DNA from: Liquidambar formosana
Lineage: Eukaryota > Streptophyta > Magnoliopsida > Saxifragales > Altingiaceae
DNA length: 64,000 nt
Direction: 5' to 3'
Assembly (NCBI GenBank): GCA_039720395.1
Contig: CM077828.1
Span: 23,602,717 to 23,666,716 of the forward strand
In this document: one piece after another, positions 46,001 to 58,127 of the stretch
How positions within the stretch are numbered: the stretch's first letter is position 1
How the letters are laid out: each line of letters starts with the position of its first letter
Position numbers and translations under genes: made by a program
Notes under the pieces: generated by a model
What the model was told of the DNA's origin: nothing
Database searches by the model: none
Seen by the model: the letters and a program-made list of their open reading frames with translations, nothing else

Positions 46001-46739
46001 TTACATCGGCTCAAATCGCCGGGGATTTCTCCATTTATAGTGTTATTGGAGAAGTCTAGGTAAGAAAGTTCGGTTAGAGCTGAGAAGTTGTTGAATAATT
46101 CGCCGGATATGTTTTCGTAAGAAAGATTAATACCGGTAACCCGTGTGCCGTTGGTATTACAGAGGATTCCCGCCCACTCACATGGGGAGAAACTCTGATT
46201 CCATTTAATATATTGTCCATGATAAACAGGGTTGCGGTCTTTGAGGAACGACTTGAGATTGAGCAGAACTTGTTTGTCTGTCTCCAGAGAGTCTCCGGTA
46301 ACCGTGATGACAATACCTGTAATCATCGAATCAGTACGATATCAGAAACCTCGGAATTCGCAAATGGGTAGATGTCAAATCAACTCGAAATCATCCTCGA
46401 AAAACTCAAAATCAAATTATAAAAATTCAAAAACATAGGAAAGCAAAAATACCATTAAGATTTCAACCTCCATGAGAGATTGAAATTGAAGAAGAAATGG
46501 CAATCATGAAGTGAGACTCATCAAATGTCTGAAAACTAAACTTTATGTTTGGAAAATCAACACAGCAGCATACAGAAAACACAGATTTTCGCGAAAAAAA
46601 TTTTGCCTTAAACTTTGAACATATAATGCAAAAAGAGATTGGAAAAAAGGATGAAGACAAGATTTCGATCAGTACCCGCGATCAGGGTCAAGAAAACGAT
46701 TAATGCAGCGTGCCAAGAACCCGTTTCGCCCACTGACAT
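43081..46739 (-). pseudogene. NILR1/At1g74360-like LRR receptor kinase with three frameshifts
   Basis: Exon 1 (46739-46676) encodes a signal peptide (MSVGETGSWHAALIVFLTLIAG). Exon 2 (46316-43081) carries an LRR N-cap with paired Cys, about 20 extracellular LRRs with an island domain, a transmembrane segment (LALTLVFLVCGIVSLVICIMV) and an RD-type kinase. Kinase motifs present are GKGGFGTVYRG, VAVKKL, IVHRDVKASN, VTDFGLA and GTVGYVAPEYGQ. The family is a plasma-membrane pattern receptor, and Arabidopsis NILR1 (At1g74360) senses nematode signals. Three 1-bp insertions break the frame: an extra A in AAAA at 45468-45471 (plus strand), one base at 44099, and one base at 43951-43954. They sum to +3, so the last frame is the original one. 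The expected product is 1098 aa. It is either a recent pseudogene or hit by sequencing errors. Confidence 0.9.
46317..46675 (-). other. Intron of the LRR receptor kinase gene
   Basis: A 359-bp intron with donor GATCGCGG/GTACTG at 46675 and acceptor GATTACAG/GTATTG ending at 46317. It splits a Gly codon after the signal peptide, in phase 1. Confidence 0.85.
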
Positions 46740-47813
46740 GATCAACCCAATCCAATCTTTCTTCTTCGAAAGCAAAACTGTAGAATTATGATTTCTTAGA
46801 ACCGCATTAGAAAGAAGAAGAAAAGAATCAAAATATGAAGGCTATGAACTGCGAAATACGCAGAAGTTGAAGGAAATAGAATGGGGTTGAAGGACAGCGC
46901 CTGCAGAAGGACTAAACCAAACTTGGAACTAATTCCTCCTTAGTTTCTCACTTTTCTTTGATTTGATTTTTTTCATAAGTGGAAATTAACAGTTTTACTA
47001 AACTAATGATTTTTTTGCTGGGGTTAATCTCTTGTTCTTTAGTCATAGCAAAAGAGTAGTATGTGGGAAGAAAAGGTTGGGAAGAAGCTAGGGGCGGGGT
47101 GAGCCGCCCATGTTGAACAGGTCAGGGTATTTTGCGGCTCTGGGTTGACTCAAGCCCCCCCCCCCCAAGAGGAAAAGTGTATGAGAAGGGCTCGTTTGGT
47201 TTCACGTTTATATGCCATTTCTTCTAGACTCTGAAGAGACTAAAAGGTGGCTTAGGACTACACGCTACGCTTGTGTTTGTAGAGGGCAAACGTGAAGCAT
47301 ACGAAGGCTGGTACCTGGTGGGGTAAGTTTTTTGGAGAGTAATGCTTACCAATTAGTCTCATTTCACTGCTGGCACGATAGTTGGGCAAACAAATTTTGG
47401 CATCTTAGCATTCTTTTTTTTTTTTTTGGGAGGGGGGTGGCTAGCAGGATAATTTATTACTTTCTCTTGATCCTAATTGATTCTCCTCTTTGAAAAGAAT
47501 CACGTGTTTCTAGGAAATCCATTTAAATGCTTTTACATCAGTATATATGTTAGAGATCTCATGTATGATTGTCCCATATTGTTTTATGCACACATGTCTA
47601 TATGTCCCATGTTTGTCATTGGTTTTAAAATGATGAATTGTATATTTTTCTTTTTATAATGACAAACGTCTAGATATGTGTCGGATAAGGAGCTTGTACT
47701 TTTTAACGGATACATGTTTGCATATTCAAAGGGGTTTTTTTTTTTTTTGAGGGGGAAGGGGGGGTGGGTGGTGTGGGAGTTTTAGAGGGCAGACTGAGGA
47801 AATACCATAGTTT
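46740..47813. other. 5' flank of the receptor kinase and intergenic sequence
   Basis: No gene is seen. A run of 12 C lies at 47156-47167. TAGGGGCGGGGTGAGCCGCCC near 47090 resembles a transposon end but no partner was found. Confidence 0.45.
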
Positions 47814-48284
47814 GGGAATTATAGATTGATTCAGCTATTTGTATTCATATTTAATTATGAGTAAATAGCATAAAACCCCTTGAAGTATGGGAGGGGCCAC
47901 CAGATAACCCCCTTATGTTCTAATTTTACTAATGTGCCTCCCTTATGTTTTAATTTTTTATCAATGCGCCCCACCGTCATTCTCTATTGATAAAATTTGA
48001 TGGAAATTAGTCACGTGCTACGCACGTAACACCGTTAAAGGATCCGCATTGCCCAAAATGCCCTTGACTAGTGGAACGTGATGGGGAAGGTGTAAGGGCA
48101 TATAAGTCTTTTTAAGCCTACCGTTAACGGTGTTAAACCAATTAAATCCCCAACTGAACTTGGGGCACATTGATAAAATTAAAACGTAAGAGAATTATTT
48201 GCCGACCCCTCATACTTTGGGGGGGTTTTCTGCGATTTACCGTTTAATTATTTGCCTGTAACCAAACCAATTTGTAATTCCTCC
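47814..48284. mobile_element. GGGGGAATT-family MITE interrupted by another element
   Basis: The outer left piece (GGGAATTATAGATTGATTCAGC...TTTAATTAT) and outer right piece (TTTGCCTGTAACCAAACCAATTTGTAATTCCTCC) join to a MITE like 51774-51869. The inner element at 47859-48242 sits between them. Confidence 0.75.
47859..48242. mobile_element. Mutator-like MITE, 384 bp, with 9-bp TSD, nested
   Basis: The left end GAGTAAATAGCATAAAACCCC is the near-inverse of the right end, whose reverse complement reads CGGTAAATCGCAGAAAACCCC. Pairing goes on through TGAAGTATG-GAGGGG. It is flanked by identical TTTAATTAT at 47850-47858 and 48243-48251. The 9-bp duplication fits a Mutator-like origin. Confidence 0.88.
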
Positions 48285-51200
48285 TTCAGGATTTGCTAAG
48301 AAAAAGTTGGCAAAAATTAAGAATTGTAATACAGTGGCCGAAAGTATCAAAACGAAATTCAAATGACAAAAACTTTGGCCGTTCAAAATTTGATTCTAAA
48401 TTATAAATTTTTAAACAAACTCCTTGAGAGATTATAGACTAAAATTTTTTGGATACACCCATGTATACAACAATAACAGCCATTTTTTCATAGAAAAAAA
48501 CAAAGTGTATGAGTGTGAGATTTGGAGGTTTCCCTATTTGTTCAACTGTGATTATTCTTCTCATGAATAGTTTCTCTTATAGTTTTAGTCAAAGCCGTCC
48601 AAAACAGAAATAAAATAATAGAAGGCTTGTAGTTTTTGGTAAGAACCTATTAACCTTTTGTTATAAGGTTGGCTAGGCCTAACCACAAGAATTAATTTTA
48701 AAAAGAACTATATGTTGGATACAACAGAACCCCATGGTTAATCTTCATTAGTACTATTAATTAAGCGAAGGGCATTTTCGTCCTCTCCCTTGGTCTTCAC
48801 TTTTTTATAAAAAAAATTAAAAAACTTTCCAGAATGCATTCACATACACACATAACTAATGCCACCTCTTATGAAAGATTAAAGTGATGACTACGTCAAT
48901 TTTTTTCCGGTGAGTGATTATCTCACGTTTTAGTTTTAGTGTATGTGTATGATCGGAGACGGATAAAACCTAAAAAAACCGCGTGCTACTTTAATGAAAG
49001 ATTAGAGTGATGGCCACGGTCAATTTTGCCAACTTCTTTCGTGAGTGATGATCTCATGTTTTTTACACTTGTGGTCAGAGTCGTAAAGCCGTAAAATAAA
49101 TTGAATTATGCGCACTTGGAATATTATTAATGCAAAATTTTATTATAAGATCCTAATCAATGGTTTTAGACTCATCTTAGGAGCTAATGGTTTCTTTTTG
49201 TTGAGCCCACTTCTTAAGATCTATAAGTAATAAAATATTTTAGGAAATGGGAATCTATGACCGCCCAAGGCATGGCAAGAAAAATCAATGGTTTTTTTAT
49301 TAGGATAGAATCATCTTTTTTCAGAATGATTGCCTTAATCAGACTTTGAATAGTGCAACAAAGACATACCCAAGTTCAGCTGCACCTTTCTAGGTTTTGG
49401 GTTTTTATGATAGCTCAATGAATTTTAAAAACATGAACCACATGGTGTGGCCATGGCCTTATCATAAATAATAATTAAAAAAAAAAAAAAAAGGGTGTGG
49501 CCATGGTGAAATATGCCCATCTTAGAAATAGAATGAGAAATGATTCGTTTAATTTAGGGCAAAACTCAGGTATGCCTTTCTCCTAGTGGGACGTAAATGC
49601 GAAAATACGATCTTTCTTCCTCCGAATTGAACGTAAATGAGAAACTACTGTCTTTTTTTTTTCTTTGTTGTTGTTGTCGTCGTCCTTGTACAATTTAGAC
49701 CCATATTGTCCACTCCACAATGGTTACATGATTTTTTTTTATTTTTTTGTTTGATTAACTATTAGGGATATCCTAAGTCTAACTCCCGTCAAGATTTCGA
49801 CCCATACTATTCTCCTAATGGTCCATGTGAGATACCCTATACCTACATAAGCAATGATCTCTTTAAGGAATTGAAACGATGACCTTTGGGGAGTACACAC
49901 AAGACCTGACTGTTCAACCAACCCCGCAAAAACAATGGTTACATGTTATTATTAGGCAAAGACAACTGTGACAGAACCCAAAAAAATAAAATAAAATAAA
50001 AAATATATAAAAGGCAAAGACTACTGTGGCCTTTTGTAGAGTCTACTAGTCTATGATGCCGATCAAGGCAGTCTTGGCTGTTCTAGTTTTTTTTTTTGAA
50101 AAGTATTTTTGATAATCAAAACAAAGATTACAATGGTAATAGTCCTTGTCAGCAGGTGACCTGGAATTTATATTTTATTGTTATATTCCTTATCTCCCTA
50201 TTTTTCTTCTTTGAATTTCATAATCTTTTCTTTTCTAATAAACTTTTGGCATTAGTATTTGCAATTTTGCACCCCATTTTTTGTTACTCTTACACTTAAT
50301 AAAATTTTCTAAAGCAACTAGTTCTAAGTTTGGATTCTTCAATTTCTTTTCCTTTTTGACTTGCACTATTTAGATGCTGAAATTTTATAAATTCTATTTC
50401 GTAAGTTGTGAAATGCATATAATGCAATTAGCAATTCATTAAAAAAGCATACAAGCGTGATATCTCATGTCTGAATTCAAATCATTTTAGGGACACATTA
50501 TTTATGTGAAGTCGCAAGTTTAAGTCATCATAACTTTTTTTTTTTTTTTTAATTTTTTAAATTTCGATATAAGTAAAAACATCTCACAAGGAATCAAAAC
50601 GAAGACCTCCTTCTTCAAAAGAGGAAGAGATGCCATTAGATCAAGAGACTTTAGGATGGTGAAATTTGAAAGAAGGGGAAAGGTTACTGGTTGTGTAGTC
50701 GAAACTGTCCACTTGGCTCTTGTCAAGACAAAAAGGCATGTAAAAAAAGGGTCATTATCGAGTGTTTGTTTCGCTAAGTGGGGTCTTTGGAGGGTGAGCA
50801 GAATCTTAATCTTTGTTTTTGAAAACAAATTAAAGTGACCGCTTTCAAGATTCGAAACTGTATTACACTAGATAACCCAAGAAAATCTATCTAGAAGGGG
50901 AAAAAGGGCAAAGGGAAAGGAAAAAAAAAAAAATCAAAAATCAAAAGAAAGAAAGAAAATCTTCTCTTTGGTACGTTCATCATATCCTTTAACAGCATTA
51001 ATTGGTCAAAAGGAAAGGGATGTTTTCCACAAAGAGTTGTTGGGGCTCCATTTTTCTTGCTTTGTTTATCGACCCAAGAAAGGGTTTTAGATCAAGGTCC
51101 ATCTACCCCTATGTTCTTGGATTAGCCTTTAGGCTAGGGCAAAGAAGCTATTCCCATCAGTACCCCTAGGGCAGTCACCCTCAAATGTAATTATCATCTT

Positions 51201-51764
51201 TGTATATGCCACATGTAATCTTATGTTCTTTGATTTGGCTTTGGGGCAAAGGAAAACTATTCCTTGGGACAAGACAGTCAACCTCAAATTGTAACAATCA
51301 TCTTTTATATAATATAAGCCAATAACAATGAAAGTCAAATTTTCAGTACTCATTTATGTCAAATGTTATATAATTAGATTTTATGGGTGAGATAGATGGC
51401 CATTTTTAGTTGGAGAGTTGCAATCACTGCCATTACCAACAATGACAAAAACTAACCTAATTTAAAAACCCCTTTTTTAGTTACACCACTGTGGGTGTGT
51501 GTGTGTATATATATATATAATTGAGAGGTGGTGACTAAAAGGAAAGTTCCAGGCAAAAGAGAGTCAAACATATTTTTATAAAAATTAAAAAAAAAAAAAA
51601 AAAGAAAGAAAAAACTTAAAAGCTACTATTAGATGCCTTATAGAGCATTTGTCAAACCTTCCTTTAAATTACTGTCTAAATATTCCAATGTTTGGACATT
51701 GAAACAACGAAAAATGGTAAAGCTACATTTGCACCAAATCCTTGCCTCGAGACAATATAACATA
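48285..51764. other. Intergenic, no gene seen
   Basis: Contains two diverged two-copy tandem duplications. At 48876-48960 and 48994-49070 the shared blocks are GAAAGATTA-AGTGATG-C and GTGAGTGAT-ATCTCA. At 51112-51200 and 51228-51308 the shared blocks are TGTTCTT-GATT-GCCTTTAGG-/GGCTTTGGGGCAAAG and CAGTCA-CCTCAAAT. A possible SINE remnant lies near 49740-49925. No protein-coding region is supported. Confidence 0.5.
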
Positions 51765-51773
51765 TAAAAATTA

Positions 51774-51869
51774 GGGGGAATTACATATTGGTCTTGTTAT
51801 AATTATAGTCAGTAATTTTTATTTATGTGTAACTATTTGCCTGTAGTCGGATCAATCTATAATTTCCCC
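51774..51869. mobile_element. GGGGGAATT-family MITE, 96 bp, with 9-bp TSD
   Basis: The left GGGGGAATTACATATTGGTC pairs with the right GATCAATCTATAATTTCCCC. Flanking 9-mers TAAAAATTA at 51765-51773 and 51870-51878 are identical. This intact copy supports a Mutator-like 9-bp target duplication for the whole family. Confidence 0.85.
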
Positions 51870-52227
51870 TAAAAATTAAAGGATAGTTTTATGTCAGTTT
51901 CTTCTTTCTTTTTTTTTTTCTTTTTTTTGGCCGATTGTTGGAACCTACCTTTATCTCTAACCACTTAGAATATAAACAAATAGTAAAAGCATGGCAAATA
52001 ATATATCGCAACTTTTTCCTTATAATATTTGGTGATTTTACCTTAGGCCTGCCATAGAATTAATTTTGGTCATAGAACAATTTAAGCCAGGCAGCTAGAG
52101 CCACTTTTATCTCCACTAGGGAAAAAAATGTATAAAATTGGTATAAAAAATATATTAAAAAAAAGAAAAAAACACAAACTCTAACAACAAACAAATGAAA
52201 GCAAAATAATAATAATAATAATAATAA

Positions 52228-52512
52228 GGGTAAATTACAGTAAGACCCCCTGTAAAATCTAACTATTATAGATACACCCCTCACGTTTTTAAAATTACAC
52301 TGACACCCCCTACTTTACAAAATAAACTACAAAGAGACCCCTCCTTCTAACTTCCGTCTATTAATCCGTTAAATTATATTCAAATTTTTTCAAAATACCC
52401 TAACTACCCTTAGTGGATGATAGCTTCCATGTTAAATGCGTATAACTCACCAGTCCAATAGTTTATCCAATACTTTTGAATTTTTTAATTATTATTGATA
52501 AACAACTAAAAG

Positions 52513-52551
<39 letters not shown>

Positions 52552-53216
52552 AAAATGCTAAAAACAATTTAAATTTTTTGTCCAACTGATGTGACAGTTG
52601 TCAAATTTGCTGTTTAGAAACAATTATTTATGTAATTAAATTTTTAATTGATTTGCAAAATAAAAAATAAAAAAATTGATTTGCTAAGTTGCCACCTCAT
52701 TTGAGTAAGTAGATTTGAGTATAAAAAAAAAGGGGCTATGTAGCATTACTCATATATAGAAATAAATAAAAAGAATTATTACAATGGAGATGCATGTATA
52801 GAGGTGGCCAATGAGGTGGCAACTTGGCAAAACAAAATTTTTTTTTTTTTTTACACATCAATTAAATAGATAATTGTTTATAATGAGCAAATTTGATGGC
52901 TACCACATCAGTTGGACAAAAATTTAAGCTCTTTGGCATTTTTCTTTTATATATATATAATCTTTTAGTTGTTTATCAATAAATAAATAAATCAATCAAA
53001 TGTACTGGATGAATGTGTTGGACTGATGAGTTATATGCATTTAACATGGAAGTTGTCATCCAATAAGGGTAATTAGGGTATTTTGAAAAAAATTGAAAGT
53101 GATTTAATGGATTATGGACGGAAGTTAGAAGGAAGAGGTCTTAATGTAATTTCAGAAACGTGAGGGGGTCTATTTGTAATTGTCAAATTTTAGAGGGGTC
53201 TTAATGTAATTTACCC
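52228..53216. mobile_element. Mutator-like long-hairpin element, 989 bp
   Basis: The ends GGGTAAATTACAGTAAGACC and GGTCTTAATGTAATTTACCC are inverted copies. The two arms of about 480 bases pair in order: CCCTCACGTTT, CTTCTAACTTCCGTC, AAAATACCCTAA, ACAACTAAAAGAT, TCCAACTGATGTG and GCCACCTCATT against their inverses. Flanking TAATAATAA at 52219-52227 and 53217-53225 could be a 9-bp duplication, but the left flank is a (TAA)n tract, so this is ambiguous. No transposase is present. Confidence 0.85.
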
Positions 53217-54449
53217 TAATAATAATGACAAACAAAATAAAACAAAAAATAGGAAGTGATCCAATTTTATTGTGTAAGCCCACCCCCACATCTGCTTTTA
53301 AAAATAGTCAAATCGGCATTCACGTGCAACCCAGGACAGACATCACAAGTCACGACCAACATCATTATCGTTGGATTTTAATAAAATCTCAATATCGATT
53401 CAGACAATGCTACCAAATCCCACCATTTTTTTATTCAGATCCACAACTTGGGGGGGATGGCCAAAACCATGGTACCACCTCTAATAATTAGTTTTTCCAT
53501 TAAAACAAGGTCAAGAAATTTACTTCATCATTGAGATTTGGTCCACAACATGTCCCAAATCAGAAGATTTTTTTTAAAAAAAAATTAAAAATTATTTTTG
53601 AATTTTATTATGGCCATTGATCCCTCATTTTTTTTTATTTTTAAATTTTAATATTTTAAGTTGGGACAATAGAGCTAATGACCTAAAATGAGTCACACAT
53701 GACTCATAAATTTATGTTTATTATACTACTAACAGCTACATTTGCTACCATCCATGCAATAGGAGACAAAGAAATTTAGTCATCAGTGGCATAAATTAAA
53801 GAAACCATCAAGATAGGTTCAAGACAAGTCAAGAACCATGTTAATGCAGCTAACCACCAATTAGGCTCATGATTAATTATAAGCCCCACCCGTAACAAGA
53901 AACCGAAACCCTAAACCCCACAAGGATTTCCGGCCGGACGATGATCTAGACGGGTTTTTGTAATCAACCGTGTTGGATTTATGTGATTCACGTGTAAAGA
54001 ATTTTAGAACCACTGCTTAAGGGGTCCCAAATGAATTAGATTAGTCAAAAATGAACGTAATTGGGTTGATTAAAGAGTTTGTTAACAGTTTTGGTCAGCA
54101 TATAATTCCATCCCCACCAGGCTCATGTGCACAAAATCTAGATCAATGTGGTTCCTTTCAACCGCCGCCGGCATTCTTCCCGGGCACGTGCATGTGGGAG
54201 GTTGAAGATTCGACACCCCAACCTCATGAATGAGGAAAAGATGCCCATGTTGTGTGCTAGCCAACTCCATCTGAATAGTCTCTCAAGCCCCATTTAGTCG
54301 TCCAATTAAAAAAATAAATGATAATAATGTATTTTACACAGTATTCATGAAATTACAAATTTATCATCTTAAATAAGGAAAATTTAAGAGAACGATAATC
54401 ATCAGCACAAATGAGAGTGAAAGTTTAAATTAGAGGCATTCATGAATTG

Positions 54450-54545
54450 AGGGTGGACCAAGTGGTCTAAAAGCCTTTTCCCAAGCAAGAGGTCTTAGGC
54501 TCAACTCTCATCACTCCCCCTTGAGGCGACCCATGGATTTTGTCC
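54450..54545 (+). mobile_element. SINE-like body
   Basis: An A-box-like GGACCAAGTGGTCTAAAAGCC at 54457 and a B-box-like TTAGGCTCAACTCTC at about 54496. The 3' end is not clear because the foldback element follows. Confidence 0.45.
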
Positions 54546-55185
54546 TATTATTGGTTTTATCCCCTTCAACTTTCACTCAAAAATACTTTGAAACCTTTTA
54601 GTTGTTTTTTCTAACATCTTGACCCCCTCATGTTTGGAAAATGTATATAACCATTATAATGTCATTAGAAACAGTGATTTTATAAACGTATTTTTACCGT
54701 ATCTTGATGAAATGCCCCATTTCCAAGGCATTTTTGTCTAAAAAATGTTATTAGTGGATCATATGCAATCATTTTTTGTAAAAAAAACCAAGCAGTTAAG
54801 TGATTTTGCCCTGTTATTGGTTTTACCCCCTTCAACTTTCACTCAAAAATACTTTGTACCCCTTTAGGTTTTTTTTTCTAACATTTTGACCCCCTCATGT
54901 TTGGAAAATGTATATAATCATTACAATGTTGTTAGAAACAGCGATTTTATAAATGTATTTTTACCGTATCTCGATGAAATGCCCCATTTCCAAGGCATTT
55001 TTGTCTAAAAAATGTTATTAGTGGATCATGTACAATCATTTTTTGTATAAAAAACAAGCAGTTAAGTGATGGAATGGTGTAAGGTGTCATTTTCCAAACA
55101 GGTGGGGAGGGGGGGGGGCCAAAGTGTTTGAAAAAAAGAATTAGATGAGTGCAAAGTTGTTTTTGAGTGAAAGTTGAAGAGGGTG
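54546..55185. mobile_element. Foldback element with an internal tandem duplication
   Basis: ATTGGTTTTATCCCCTTCAAC at the left pairs with GTTGAAGAGGGTGAAATTAT at the right. The left body (54546-54806) is followed by a second direct copy (54816-55072), both with GACCCCCTCATGTTTGG, ACCGTATCT-GATGAAATG and CCATTTCCAAGGCATTTTTG. Confidence 0.65.
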
Positions 55186-55904
55186 AAATTATATTTTTTC
55201 TGCACTAAAAAAAAAGAAAAAAAAAAATCCTATTCTGATGACTCGAAATTTTTTAGATAGTCTCATTCAAAACGATGATTTTATGGCTTCAACACTATAT
55301 AAAATATACTGAAATTATTTAATTTTCATATGGATGATCAACAAGCCATTCAAGTATGACAATGTTGCATTTTAGTGTTTTTTTTTCCCCAAATGGGCAT
55401 AGCCCACCATTATTTAAGGGGTCGCAATTCACGTGTAAAGAATTAAAACAATTATTTAAGGGGTTTCAAATCAATTGGATTTGTCAAAATTCAACATAAT
55501 TTGATGATTAAAAGTCTGTGGAAGTTTTGGTCAGCATATCATTCCATCCCCACACAGCTCGATCATGTGCACAAAATCTAGGCCAATATTAATTTGGTCC
55601 TTGATGTATACATAAATAAATAAATCGTTAACCGTGGGCGGCATTTTTTCCACGTGTGGGAGGTCAAATATTAACCCTCATTTCAAGGCCTTTTGGTCAT
55701 TCAAATAAAAATTAAGCTATTATAATTTATTTTATATAATATTGAAGGTCCAAATCCATCATCTTGAATAAAAAAATTCAAAAGAACGGTAGTCATCATC
55801 ACAAAATGAGAGAAAAAAAAAATTGAAATAAAGACGTTCCCTAAAAATTGATCTTGAAAGATCAATTATAGTAGTGATTCCAACTTTTTAGGATTATATA
55901 TATA

Positions 55905-58110
55905 TCTATATATATATATATACTAAAACGGAGGAAATGCCTCCCTTTTGGTGCCACATGTCCGTTTGTGAACAGTTGGGAAAAAGGTAAAATTACCTTT
56001 TAGTGACCATTGTTCAATCTAATGCCAAAAAAGGACAATATCTATCAACTTGCTACAAATTACCTGTATACTTACATCAAAATAACTATGAATTTTCTTT
56101 TTTTCGTATTAAGTTGAGAAAGAATCACTAAAAAGTAATTTTCCCAAAAAGATATGACTTTTGGAGAAATTATTTTTTAGTGATCAATTTTCAACTTAAT
56201 GCCAAAGAAAGAATATTCTCTACCAACTTGCTACACATTGACTATATACATACTTCAAAAGGACTACTAATGTTTCATGTTTGGTATTAAGTTGAGAAGT
56301 GTTCACCAAAAGGTAAATTGTCTAACTTTTCTATTTTTTGGTTTTCACTGCTCTTTTTCATGCTCTTTTTCACGCGGTATAAGTAGGTTGACTCTTGGTG
56401 TACCTTGCATATCTTTTTGTTTTTATGTAGGAAAATCGAAAAACCTATATTATACAATGTTCAACCCAAACTTAGTAGACTATATCATATTTCTTCCTTT
56501 TTTTTATGTCTATTCATCTCATTTCCCAAAAGTTAAACATATAAAATTATAAATATTTATAATCAGAAAAGGAGCCAAATAAAGGCAATAATGATTAAAA
56601 AAGAAAATACGACACATTGGAATATGTATTAACATATCAAATTGCTTAGAAAACTATAAAAATGCTTTCAAAATTGTGCAAATACACTTTTGCCAAACAA
56701 GGAGTATCTCAAACTGTTAGATCCAAACTAATTTACATGATGTACAAATCATTCTCAAGTCCATGCATTCGATAGTAGAGGAGCGAAGACACGAACTCAA
56801 GATTTATGATTTTGGAGCCGCGGTTCTTTATTATCTGAACTACCACACGAGTGTGTATTATATATATATATATATAATTTATATTGTTCATAATATTTAT
56901 ATTTACAGACCTTACCTGTGCATTGCACGGGTTATAAAAAATAAATGATATTGTCTGTCAACTTGCTACAAATTGATTTGATAAGTGCTTCAAAAGGACT
57001 ACTAACTGTCTTTGTTTGGTATCAAGTTGGGAAGTGGTCACCAAAAGATAAATTCCTCACCTTCTTTTTCTTTTCTTTTTTCTTTTTTCTTTTTTCTTTT
57101 TTTTTTATATTACTTGCTCTTTCTTATATGGTGGAGGTACATTGACGTTTGGTGTTCACTACATATCTTTTTGTTTTTATGTGAGAAGATTAGAAAACCC
57201 ACATTATACAATGTTCAACCCAAACTTAATAACCTGTAATATATTTTTCTGTTTTCTTTATGCCTATTCATTTCCCCTCCTAAAAATTAAACGTATAAAA
57301 CTATAAATAGTCATAATTAAAAAGAAAGACAAATAGAGAAAAGGAGGATTAAAAAAGAAAACACAATCTGCTAGAATCTTCAGATTCTCCCGATTTGCTT
57401 CTGACATGAATAAAAAAAAAAAAAATCTATTTGAATAAAAATTCTTCCCATATGGTTAATTACATAAAGTTGAAAAGATTTATACTTTCTCTTATTTTCT
57501 TCTTCTTCTGGCTTTTTTTCCTATTCTCTTTCTCAGTCTAGACTTTTCTCTCATCTTTTTATGATCTAATTTCAAACATATTTTTGATATTTTTCCCCAT
57601 AGTTTTTCACTCTTTGTGAAACCCACTCGAAACTTCATGAAAGGTCAAGATTTATCATTGTCATGCATTTTACAATCTCCACCGTCGGATTTCGAGACAC
57701 CTTCAACAGCTATATTTGCTTTGGTATATACCAACATGTTAAAACCATGATTGTGGGATAGACTAGGCTTTAGAGAATTTTAATCTTTTTCCACCAAATA
57801 TCATAACGTATCAGTTCCTTCGTTTTTTTTACAACTTTCCACTATTAAATTAATTGTTTTTCAAAATAATTTATCTTTTCGAGAATATAATTAAATTTTG
57901 TGTTATACATTATGCTAACATCACACCAAAGATTATTTTGATTAAATTATTTTATTTATTTTTGTCTATATCTTTTCAATTTAATTGACATATTATATTA
58001 ACAAATATATTTTACTATTTTAGAGAATAAGAATTTTGTTAAAATTTTAATTTGTTAATAATTTTATTTTTTATAAATTAATCCGTGCGTCGCACGGGTT
58101 CTAAAGCTAG
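55905..58110 (+). mobile_element. Helitron, 2.2 kb, non-autonomous and composite
   Basis: The 5' end begins TCTATATATA after an A. The 3' end carries the hairpin CCGTGCGTCGCACGG at 58083-58097, then TTCTAAAG and a terminal CTAG at 58110, followed by T. This gives the A/T insertion site, TC start, subterminal hairpin and CTRR end diagnostic of Helitrons. A body segment of about 420 bp occurs twice (56195-56615 and 56941-57380), with a shorter third relative at 56018-56147. A second terminal-like hairpin (TGTGCATTGCACGGG) lies between the copies near 56913. No Rep/helicase ORF. Short ORFs here are repeat artefacts. Confidence 0.8.
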
Positions 58111-58127
58111 TATATATATATATATAT

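Larger units (their letters stand above)
53985..55850. repeat. Diverged direct repeats of about 430-460 bp
   Basis: 53985-54450 and 55425-55850 share, in order, CACGTGTAAAGAATT, TTAAGGGGT, TTTTGGTCAGCATAT, ATTCCATCCCCAC, ATGTGCACAAAATCTAG, TGTGGGAGGT, a ATCATCTT-AATAA block and CATCA-CACAAA-TGAGAG. The sequence between them is later insertions. Confidence 0.75.
53217..55904. other. Intergenic repeats, no gene seen
   Basis: Holds the diverged direct repeats 53985-54450 and 55425-55850, a SINE-like body at 54450-54545 and the foldback at 54546-55185, each listed separately. No coding sequence supported. Confidence 0.5.
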
